From positions 3,038,001-3,102,000 of the forward strand of contig CM074133.1 of the NCBI GenBank assembly GCA_037178625.1: a stretch of 64,000 nucleotides of DNA, written 5' to 3'. Made by a program: the position numbers and the translations under genes. The DNA comes from Skeletonema tropicum (Eukaryota; Bacillariophyta; Thalassiosirophyceae; Thalassiosirales; Thalassiosiraceae). The notes under the pieces are model-generated. The model searched no databases and had not been told where the DNA came from. It saw only the letters and a program-made list of their open reading frames with translations. Positions 20,212 through 29,141 of the stretch are shown in pieces. Position 1 is the stretch's first letter, and each line of letters opens with the position of its first letter.

Positions 20212-20579
20212 AAGTGTTACGTTTTACTTACAAACAAGGTCTTGAGCTTGAACGAAAGTTAAATTTAGTCAGTGTAGCTGCGCAGAGCTTACCTGTCATT
20301 TCGCATGAATTCTTGTCCGCCATCCAGTCCATCAGTCAGTAGTTCTTCATCCTCTATCGATAGCTAATTAAAAAGAAAGGCCAGGTATTTTGATAGGGAA
20401 GCAGAAGAATACATGATAAGTGTGCGGGAGAGGCACGACCAAGCCGTGTAGATGTAGAGAACAGCGACCAACCACTCACCACTCAACCTCGCCGGCTACA
20501 ACATCATCATTCCACCATCTACCGGGCTCACGTTTTGCTTCCTCGCTCAATGTTGTATAACTTCCATTCATACTTACTA
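20212..20579. other. Intergenic between the two CRM/MYND pairs
   Basis: No gene seen. It separates the intact MYND gene from the decayed second CRM/MYND pair. Confidence 0.4.
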
Positions 20580-20843
20580 CTACCCAGCTAGCTCACTGCA
20601 CGTAAGAAATACACTACTCTGTCGGAGTGAATTGCCATGACCATGAGATTTCTTGGATCCCTTGCCTCCAATGCGGAGGAGGGGTTTCTGGCGTGTCAGT
20701 TGACTCTTAACTGGTTTGAATGCAACGTTACTATCAGATGATGATGAATTCAGTGCCCTGATGAATGCTGCATGGTTGACTTTGTGGAAGAACAAAGACT
20801 CTCTTGAGAGTGACTGAGAGATCAAAAGAGAGAGATCTATCAT
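20580..20843 (-). pseudogene. Truncated copy of the CRM (YhbY-like) gene
   Basis: The predicted peptide shares with the 18032-18538 gene the blocks LNSSSSDSN(V/A)AF, then QKPLLRIGGKGSKKSHGHGN and SLRQ, after which the reading diverges. It has a weak N-terminus without the signal peptide and plastid motif, and stops in the CRM domain after about 75 residues, so the fold is incomplete. It lies in the same orientation relative to its MYND neighbour as the intact pair. Confidence 0.8.
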
Positions 20844-20934
20844 CGTCAGAATTTACGTGCGTAGCAAATAACCTAAAACCCCCACCGATTCGATTTCCAG
20901 CTTCCTACTTCCTCGTCCGATTTCCAGCTTCATA

Positions 20935-21611
20935 CATTATTGCTGCAGTAAAACAGTTTGTAGGGGCTGTTATTATGCAAATCTAATACGAGAGACTGAA
21001 GGATCATTGGTTAGATCATGTCCATTCTGCCGTAAACCCTCTGCCAAAACAGATGAAGGAGACAAAAAAGGAGAGTTAGAATAGATGCGAATGATCCAGT
21101 TGCGATGACCCACCAAGGAGTAAAACAGTACGAGAAAGGAGACTATAGCGGGGCGTTGGGGTATTGGACAAAATCTACTGAGTTAGGCAATGTGCAGGCG
21201 CACTATCTACTGGCAGTTTTGTATGATGGGGGTGAGGGTGTCGCGAAGGATGAGGAGAAGGTGATTCGTTATCTAGAAGAGGCTGCCACTGGAGGGCACC
21301 CTTTGGCTAGGTACAATCTTGGCATTACCGATTTGAACAATGGCAATATTGAAAGAGGAGTGAAGCATTGGATCATCGCTGCCACACAGGGAGATGAGTA
21401 TTCAATGAAATCACTAATGATTGCATTCAAGAAGGGGTATGTCAGCAAAGATGACCTTGTTGCTACTCTCCGTGCACACCATGCCGCCGTAGATGCCACC
21501 AAGAGTCCGCAGAGGGAAGAAGTCGAATCAGCTGAAAAGCGAAGAATAATTAGAGAGGTTGGAAAGGCCTTCGATCGGAAGTGGGTCAAGTTCTTCATCT
21601 TCTATTCTTAG
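20935..21611 (+). pseudogene. MYND/Sel1 pseudogene lacking the MYND finger
   Basis: From about 20935 a decayed reading frame resembles the RING-like section (AVKQFVG..., CYYANLIRET, RSCPFCRKPSAKTDEG), with a frameshift and a TAG near 21090. An open frame from 21105 then gives an intact Sel1 part (GDYSGALGYWTKSTELGNVQ, GGHPLARYNLG, KDDLVATLRAHHAAVDATKS) and ends at 21611 with a novel tail. The first about 100 codons including the MYND finger are absent. The 168-aa Sel1-only frame might still be translated, but decay upstream argues for a pseudogene. Confidence 0.75.
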
Positions 21612-21793
21612 GCTAGCAAGCTAAGAAAGATAAGTAGACCATGATCATGTTACATACATGATTAGTTAGGTACGATATAGTTACGATACTTTGTTCATCT
21701 ACGTACCCTAGTTTTGTATCAGACAGGTGGGATTCAATTGGAAGGTTAATTGAGGTTAAAGACCCCACCACGTCGATCTCTCCCGAAGCGCCA

Positions 21794-22210
21794 CTACTTA
21801 TATTATGCGAACCGGATTCTCAGGCCCGCGGGCCTGAGGGCAAATCCAGGCCCGCACATCACACATCACAAAAAAGTACAAAACAACGCCAAATCGACCA
21901 TTACTAATGCAATCAACCCTCTGGACCCACTCCATCGCGAAGCGAATAATGGCTGCTCCCCCCTGGGAAGAGTTGGGGGGACTGCGCCTGCGGCAATGCG
22001 CCAGTGCCAACCAATCACTGACTTCGTTTCACCATTTCATCGATCTTCACATGGGCCAACTCTCTGATGTACGTGGGCTCTTTCTTTGACTGTACTTCTT
22101 CTTCTGTAATTTAGTACACATAAAGGGACGCGTGTGTGACAATAACTGTGTCGCGGGCCTGGATTTGCCCTCAGGCCCGCGGGCCTGAGAATCCGGTTCG
22201 CTACTTATAT
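21794..22210. mobile_element. MITE with long GC-rich TIRs containing a 20-bp palindrome
   Basis: TIRs of about 45 bp face each other at about 21808-21854 and 22154-22200. Each contains the perfect palindrome CTCAGGCCCGCGGGCCTGAG followed by a stretch ending CCAGGCCCGC. The 10-bp direct repeat CTACTTATAT at 21794-21803 and 22201-22210 is a likely target duplication; a length of 9-11 bp suggests a Mutator-like origin. Four extra bases (TATG) at the left end are not mirrored at the right. The interior of about 300 bp has no coding potential. The right flank abuts the next element directly. Confidence 0.8.
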
Positions 22211-22549
22211 CCCAACCATTTTTTGAAAACGGCAGTTTACTGCCGTTTTCTGTAGAGCTCTGGTATGTTTCTACGTGAGAGGCAAAACGGCAGTTTACTG
22301 CCGTTTTCAAAAAAGCCTTTAGGCCTCACGCAAATAAGTAACATTTAGTTATATAGTGTGATGTGTGGCCTTCAGTTACTTTCTTGCGTTGAAGGGCTAC
22401 ATGTTTTTTGAGGGGAAAACATAAAAGGAGCTGCACTCTACTCGCTCTAGCTTTGAAAACGGCAGTGAACTGCCGTTTTCAAGCCTTATGGGTACTGAGC
22501 ACAACTTGAAAACGGCAGTAAACTGCCGTTTTCAAAATGGTTGGGATAT
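22207..22549. mobile_element. Four-palindrome element A
   Basis: The ends are ATATCCCAACCATTTT and its reverse complement. Four near-identical palindromes with core AACGGCAGTTTACTGCCGTT lie at 22225-22250, 22284-22308, 22455-22480 and 22508-22533, two near each end. The spacer between the first two contains CTCTGGTATGTTTCTACGTG; the spacer between the last two contains CTTATGGGTACTGAG. There is no coding sequence. It is the same scaffold as element B (23800-24147) in the opposite orientation, but with a different palindrome. ATAT on both sides is part of the symmetrical end, so the target duplication is not resolved. Confidence 0.88.
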
Positions 22550-23728
22550 CCCTACGGTTTTTTGTGCGTATTTTTATCGCGGAAGGAAATGGCGGGAGGG
22601 ACAGAACCCGCACATAGAAAGAGTAAGTAAGTACGTAATACTAGCTAACTTACTCGTAGAATAGATACCACCAGAAGATCTTGACCATGGTAGACCATGT
22701 TGTCCACTGCAATAGGAGCCTACGCACTACGCATAATGCTTCTATATCCAGAACTAATGATCTTCAACGTCAGCAGGTATCATGGGCTTGCTATTACTAT
22801 AATTTCAACTGATACTTTGCCCTCGCTGGCGTTGATAATACCTCTACTTTAGAGTAGAAACATGCTGGAATGAAGATAAATCTTTGCATTATATGCAATT
22901 AGGTGCTCTGGACAATGAAGTGTATACCTTTCACAGTGCCTTATTGTACTTAATACTATTGTGGATAATTCGATTGACGATCATGACATTTTATAATCAA
23001 ATGGGCGTTGTTTCAGGTAGTGAATAATTTTCACATTTATCCCCCACAAGTAGATATCCTTCAGCATTCACTCCACTGTCCATGATGAACGGCTACTTCC
23101 CACACAGCACTTCCCAATCCCCCTCAGTTCGCACTATTTTCGCCACAATCCAATATTTAAACATGAAATAACACTAATCTTCTCCGTGTTTGCAGAAATA
23201 ATACGCGCTTTTTTGAGTTGCCCTTCTGAAGACGACTTGTTGACTCATCATAACAGCGATAGTTGTGTCCATTCCACAAGCCCAGAGCATCCATAATGCT
23301 TTATTGTTCAATTTGGCTGCCCTCACTATCGTGTGCTGGCCATCTAAATCATTTCATTTGTCGATGATCGACGATTATTATTGTGGGCGGAAAATAATAC
23401 CGAGCGGCGATTATCGAATTAAGCATGAATACAAGCCCAAACCGAAGGAATACTGGCACCGAAACATCCCCATATATATGAAGTATCATCGCGTGATGAA
23501 GGGGAGACGAGACGGACGTTTATAGTTGACGTAACCATCACCACAACTGCTTGGCGACGGCTGAAAAAGATGATGGCCGGTGCCGTGTGATGAGGCTACA
23601 CCACAACCCCACACACACTACCGCGGCCCAAACCAACGGTCAACATTGATCATATTGGTCCAGTTGATGATCCTGATGCAGGGGTTAGACGGTTGGTGGC
23701 GTCTATGGCATCCATTATTGGCACAGCG
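22550..23728. other. Intergenic, gene-poor
   Basis: AT-rich with no supported gene. A plus-strand open frame at 23265-23525 (86 aa) has a hydrophobic start and a KSF-HLS stretch like a plastid motif but no ATG at its beginning. It could be part of a spliced small gene; I do not call it. Confidence 0.4.
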
Positions 23729-23754
23729 CTAAGTGAGGTTTAAACCTCACTTAG
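23729..23754. repeat. Perfect 26-bp palindrome, possible fifth palindrome type
   Basis: The perfect dyad with core GTGAGGTTTAAACCTCAC is followed 18 bp later by half of the same word (AAAACCTCAC near 23770). It lies 46 bp left of element B. Size and symmetry resemble the palindromes in the four-palindrome elements, so it may be the relic of another family member, but none of the scaffold is recognisable beside it. Confidence 0.7.
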
Positions 23755-23799
23755 ATTCTAAATGCGGGTAAAAACCTCACATCATAGGGGTAGGTAGGG

Positions 23800-24147
23800 A
23801 TATCCCAACCATTTTGAGAACGGCACCTCGGTGCCGTTCTTGTGTTGGGCCCAGTACCCGTAGGGCTTGAGAACGGCACCGAGGTGCCGTTCTTGAAATC
23901 CCGTTTGTTAGCGGGCAAAGCTAGGCAGCTCCTAACGGCATTTTTTCAAAAAAGCTGTAGCCCTTGTATGCAATAATAAGATCTATAGGCCACATTTTGA
24001 CTCATCCTTTATCCTAACAAAGATTTTGAGGCCTATTGCCTTTTTGAGAACGGCACCGAGGTGCCGTTCTCCTCTCCACGTAGAAACATACCAGAGTTCT
24101 ACAGAGAACGGCACCGAGGTGCCGTTCAAAAAAAATGGTTGGGATAT
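23800..24147. mobile_element. Four-palindrome element B
   Basis: Ends ATATCCCAACCATTTT / AAAATGGTTGGGATAT. Four palindromes with core AACGGCACCGAGGTGCCGTT lie at 23817-23840 (centre TCG instead of GAG), 23870-23893, 24047-24070 and 24105-24127. Spacer 1-2 contains GGGCCCAGTACCCGTAGGG and spacer 3-4 contains CCACGTAGAAACATACCAGA, the reverse complements of the matching spacers in element A. The roughly 150-bp centre contains GTAGCCCTTGTATGCAATAA, also seen in the decayed copy near 60940. No coding capacity. Confidence 0.9.
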
Positions 24148-24442
24148 ATCACACTGACGCAGAGAATCTCACAAGACCTTTTACTGATGCGCAACCTCGC
24201 CGGTCGACGCCACTGGCTTCTTGCTTCATTCCTCGTTCCTCCTCGTCCCTCGTCGGTGTGAACACGGGAACAGTGAGAACAACTATCTAACCACACACCA
24301 CACTTTTTCATTCACATCATAAAAATTATCTTTGCCATTGCCCTCCTGCTTGATAGTCGAGAGACTGCCCTTCTAGTTCATTAGCAACGAGTTCGTGCAA
24401 CTATTTTGCAACTACCAGCCAATTCAAGCACAGTAATATAAA
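24148..24442. other. Intergenic upstream of the coiled-coil gene
   Basis: Nothing recognised apart from presumed promoter and 5' UTR sequence of the 24443 gene. Confidence 0.35.
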
Positions 24443-24976
24443 ATGGATACGGATGCCAGCAACAACGTTCAATTTGGCCATCAAAGAGAAGGTCGGGTGG
24501 CCAACAGTGTTGGACGGTCATATAAGACCAAGAAAGGCGGCCGCTCAAACTCAGATGTACGAAAGCTTCAGAAGCAAGTCTTTGATCTCTCGAAAGAAAA
24601 CGAACTGTTGAAGGAGTTATTGGATAGGATCCAACAGGGTTCTATGCCAAAGCGCAGCACGAACAAGTGTTGTGTCGGCGACGCAAAGATTGAAGAGATG
24701 TTACAAGATTTAAAGTTGGAGGAGAAGCAGCAAAAGGATGCACCTCAAATTGCGGCCCTCAGTGATTGCGATGACGACACATCTAACGAGTATTTGCCCC
24801 GCAATGTTGACGTAAGCGATCGATCGAATGACAGTCTCGACCTTCGCAACCCGAATGACACGGATAGTAACAACAGAACAGAACAACAGAAACAGCTGGA
24901 GAGAAAGCAGAAAAAGTATAATTATTGCACAGCAGATGGTGAAGGGCCAATAGATTACTTCCAATTGTATTCGTAG
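24443..24976 (+). CDS. Small coiled-coil protein, function unknown
   Basis: 177 aa with ATG at 24443. Residues of about 36-66 (VRKLQKQVFDLSKENELLKE and following) form a leucine-heptad coiled coil preceded by basic residues (YKTKKGGR). The rest is charged and N/D-rich. A CC pair (NKCCVGD) is present. No known domain. The basic stretch plus heptads could suggest a bZIP-like protein, but the basic region lacks the N-x-x-A-A-x-x-C/S-R signature, so I do not call it. It converges on the minus-strand kinase gene, with only 49 bp between stop codons. Confidence 0.6.
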   Translation: MDTDASNNVQFGHQREGRVANSVGRSYKTKKGGRSNSDVRKLQKQVFDLSKENELLKELLDRIQQGSMPKRSTNKCCVGDAKIEEMLQDLKLEEKQQKDAPQIAALSDCDDDTSNEYLPRNVDVSDRSNDSLDLRNPNDTDSNNRTEQQKQLERKQKKYNYCTADGEGPIDYFQLYS

Positions 24977-25025
24977 GAGGAAAAAAACATGCGTAGCAAT
25001 AATAATTGTGATAATACTCTATTTA

Positions 25026-28000
25026 TTAGCTGTCAAATGTTGCCGCAGCTAATAAAGCTGCACCGTAGCTAGCTTCGGTGTTTGTTGCTCTCTTCACGAC
25101 CACATCTTCACTATCATCTCCATAGATCTCCTTCAGTCTACGCTGCCTCATTGCAATCCACATATCATTCTTTGAACCGCCACCACATGACAACACAACC
25201 TTGGGCAGCTTTGGGGTTGCTCCCAACTCTCCCAACACCTTGAAACCATCACGTTCAACATCACCAATTCCTTGCATGATGCCGTGGAGGTAATCCTTTC
25301 TGCTATCGGGCTTAGGACTCAAGACTGGTTCTTTGGAACTGTCCGCCACTGGGAATCGTTCTCCTGTCTTGATTAAAGGGTAGTATGACAGGGGACTATC
25401 CTCGTTTGGATCAATCTCAAGACTAAGGCTGGATAGTTCCTCATTTGAGAAGTCTTCGGCTCGTAGAACGGCACAGCCAACATTACTGGCACCTCCAATC
25501 AGCCATGCTTCCTCCACATTATCACTGGCCTTTCCATCATTACCACCAAATCTTGGAAAGCGATGACTGTAGACTCCTCTACTTGCGTCTTCCACATAAG
25601 TGGAACTCAACTGTTTGATGGCCAACGTGCTTCCTAAACTTGTGACAGCAGTGCCATACTCAGGATTGGCTCCCGCAGCAGCAAAGAATGCTGCATTACT
25701 ATCTGTAGTTCCACCGACTAACACAACATCGTCCGAAAGGCCATATTTTGCGGCCACGACAGGAGAGATCACACCAATAGGCTCTCCAGGAGATACAACC
25801 CTGGAAGGAAGAACCTCCTCTGGATTGGAAATGTTTGCACCTTCTTTCAACAGCTTCATCATCCACGAGGGGTATTCCAACTCTCTTACGTCATATCCCA
25901 ACTTGAGAATATTGTGAAAGTCACAATGTGTTGTAATATCTATTTCATCATTTAGTCCCTCGTACATGAGAGACAACGAAACAAAGTCAGATTGATGACA
26001 TAAAACCTCATCCACCAACGACTGCTCTTCACTCCACAACAACAATTTCGCCAAAGTTCCAGTCGTAGCCCTTGCAGTGTGTTTGTCTGGAACGTACTCT
26101 TCAATTAATTCCATGACATTGTCAACTGCAGGTGATGATGCCCCCTTAACATCAAAGTTATACATCCGTGCCTTCCTCGAAACGTCCAGACTATTGCGTT
26201 TCACAAGGAGACAAGTGGCGGAAGTACCCGAGACACAAATAGCCTTTACCCGATCCATTACCTCCATACCCTTGGCTCGTGACAATAAGGTATCAATAGC
26301 TTTCCTCCAATCATTACCATCGTCGAATACAAGAGTGCTGTCCCATGCCAATGCTTCCGTGACGACTTCATCAAACTGGCCTGCCGACGTCTTCTCGACG
26401 ATACTCATCCGTGCACCTGATGTGCCCAAGTCAAACCCAATGAAGCAATCTCCACTCTCCAGATTTTGATCCAACTCATCACTGCTACTTGCAACGTTTA
26501 ATGAATTGTCGTCACTACCGCTACCCTCTCCCGCTTTGCCTACATCATAGTAAAAAGAGGAAGTTCAGCATATGAAAAGAGGTTATTTTCACTTGTGTCT
26601 CACAATATACACTGATCAACATAATTATCTACGCATCAAACAAATGATATCTTTCCCGAATATATACAAATCACTTCTCACCTACAGTGTCCTCCTCTCC
26701 ATCGCCTTCCTTCTCTTCTTCTTCCTCCTCGTCATCATCAGCAACAATCTCATCACTACTGCTATCCTCCTCTTCCTTTTCAGCAACAATCTCATCATCA
26801 CCATCCTCCTCCTCAACTTGACTTGCCAAATCAGCCTCAATCCTCTCAAACACATTCTTCCGCCCCGTAGTCGAACTCATACTCATGACATCCCCCTTGG
26901 CATTCAATCGTGGGACATTCATCCCATCGGGATGCAATAACTTTGGATCAGTCCGGATTTGGATTTCTTTAATGCGATCGGCACGTGAGTGGGTTTTGAG
27001 TGAGGAGGCTAGGGAGGAGAGCGATCCACGTTGGGGAAGAGAGTAGACTTGGGAACGAGTGTCGAATGATTCGGTGGTGGTGGTGGTTGTGTCATTGTTA
27101 GTGTCTTTTGGGGGAGGAGGATTGCTAGTAGTGCCTGCAGCTGCTGTAGAACTGACAGGTTTGGACTTAGACGTATCCTTTTGCACTACTGAAGCACCAG
27201 CACTAGCAGCATCAGCCATCTGTTGCAACTTGGGTTTCTTCTTGGCAGCATCCGCAAACGAAAATGTTCCCATTCGATCTACATGATTCACCTCCAACGT
27301 TTCCGGTGCCACATTACTACTACCATCACTACTCCCATCATTTTCATCTTCCGTACTTAATAATGAAAAAGTCTCCATCCGATCAGCATGATTGACTTGT
27401 CCATCGGGACGGGGGACGATGAATCGTTTCAGACCAGTGTTTTTGGACATGTCCACATTGATCATGTTGTGAAAGTTGTCAACACTCATTGCTGGATCGG
27501 TGGATGTTGGTTCTTCTTCTGTGGTAGTAGTAGCAGCAGCAGCGGCGGCAGCAGAAGCTGAGGCAAGGACCTCTTCTTTCATTCGCTTTTGTCGTTCTTC
27601 TTTACTTTCACCGCCAATCGTACCAACACCACCACTTGAACTTGTACTCGAACTCGACTTGTTCGTATTAGTATTCGAAGCTGCACCAGCCCACGTTTCC
27701 TCCCTCAAACTACTCCCCCCATTACTCCCACTTACCACCGCTCCTTCCAAAAAATGTACTTTTCGTATTCTGTGAACTAAAACTAAATGTGGAAATCTTA
27801 TCCCGATGCATCCCCGTTTCTAAATCCACATCCTTGGATGAATTTTGTTGTGTGATTGGATTACGATTGGTGGAAAAGCCTCCTGTGGATTTTTTGGAGT
27901 AGGCTATCCCTATCATGTTGTTAAAATCATTTGCTCGGACTACTTCTTCTTCTTCACCTTTATCATTGCTGCTGCGTGGTGGTGCTTCGGTATTCACCAC

Positions 28001-28276
28001 TACAGGCTTGTTAGAAGATGCTCCCTTGTTAGTAGCACCCTGCAGTTGCTTCTTGACACGTGTATTCTCCTTGACAATCTGTCCCGAAAATGAAAATGGC
28101 TGCAGTCGATCATTATTCAAACCCAATTCATCATCGTCATGACTTAGACGGCCCGAGTCACTCGAGGGACGTCCTTGAAAATTACGTCGTTGGGGGTGTA
28201 GCATGTTGTTGAAGTTGTCAGCGTTCGATGTGTCAATTTCTTCTTCGTTGTTTGGAGATTTGTTTCGATTGGACAA
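25026..28276 (-). CDS. FGGY-family D-ribulose/xylulose kinase with long repetitive N-terminal extension
   Basis: The kinase exon is 25026-26539: GFDLGTSGARMSIVE (phosphate-1 loop), ICVSGTSATCLLV, VGGTTDSNAAF (phosphate-2), TSLGSTLAIK, and VVLSCGGGSKNDMWIAMRQR (adenosine motif). This pattern fits the cyanobacterial/plant D-ribulose kinase group (Arabidopsis XK-1 type). It has no ATG of its own. A 142-bp intron (26540-26681; GTGAGA donor, GATGTAG acceptor) joins it in frame to the open frame 26682-27736; a second intron starts at 27735 (GTAAGT; acceptor at 27681 or 27519), leading to the frame up to 28276. The N-terminal region holds about three copies of a unit with 'DNFNNM' and, later, 'DRxxxFSFS', then an acidic linker. 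The true start is upstream of 28276 and unresolved. ATP-dependent sugar phosphorylation is the expected activity. Confidence 0.75.
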
Positions 28277-29141
28277 TATTTCGTGATTTTTATCATTTGG
28301 TGTTCCTAGTAAATCACGTAGAGAGTTGTAACGAATGATTATGTTATTGTTACTGCCATTGTTGTTGTTATTCGTTCTGCTGCCGTGTTGCCAACGAGAT
28401 GACGATGACGGATGTTGAAGTTGATGATGGGTGGTTGGTGACAGCGAATGCGTCAGCTGTGGCTGCCATTAGTAAGATTGCTCCTACTGGAAATCGCATA
28501 TTTAGGAATCGCAGAGATTATTATAATGAGCTAGGCTTGCTGTTTGCCAAGGAAGGAGTCAGTTGTTGTTCGTTGTTCCTCAGTACCTTACTTGTGGTAT
28601 GATGATGTGTGCCATCTCCATCGTGCTTTGCCTACTTCTTATCCGGTTGAAGACGTCACCCAGAGAATCTTTGACATTAGGGGGGCAAGAGGGCATACCT
28701 CGGATTAAATCCCAATTTTAAACCATCATGTCCATAATTAAAGTCGTAAATATGCGGGCCAACACTACATAGGTTGCGTGTTTGCCCGAAAGTTCAACAC
28801 ATCTTGAGAACAGGCCAAGACACTTTTGACACGCACAACATCAGCATAGTGCCCATCTTCGCAGTAGGCAGTAGGTATCTTGTTTCGTGGATTGGGTTCC
28901 AAAGTAGAGAGATTGATAGAAGGGATACATCTCTCTTGCGAGCTCTGTAATTTCAAATAGTGTCAATAGACGAAGGGTAAGCAATCCAGTTCCTAAGGCG
29001 GTATTGATAACTCAAACATCGTGCCGAGTTTTATATCGTATCTACATATCACTAGAGAAAACACATCCCGAAACCGATTGAAACACCAGTGCTTTGCGCA
29101 GCTCTTGCAGCGCAACAAGAACTTATCGCACCATCACCATT
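28277..29141. other. Intergenic; probable first exon of the kinase gene hidden here
   Basis: The minus-strand kinase frame stays open to about 28455 without an ATG. Another minus frame with an ATG (MAATADAFAVTNHPS, near 28464) could be a first exon after splicing. The rest up to the EDR2-C gene shows no gene. Confidence 0.4.

Noticed and set aside
22225..22533. Palindromes as Rho-independent terminators or microRNA precursors
   Set aside because: The genome is eukaryotic and the palindromes have almost no loop and occur at four fixed sites inside elements with inverted ends; a transposon-end role fits better.
24443..24976. bZIP transcription factor call for the coiled-coil gene
   Set aside because: The basic stretch lacks the conserved Asn and Arg positions of a bZIP DNA-binding region.
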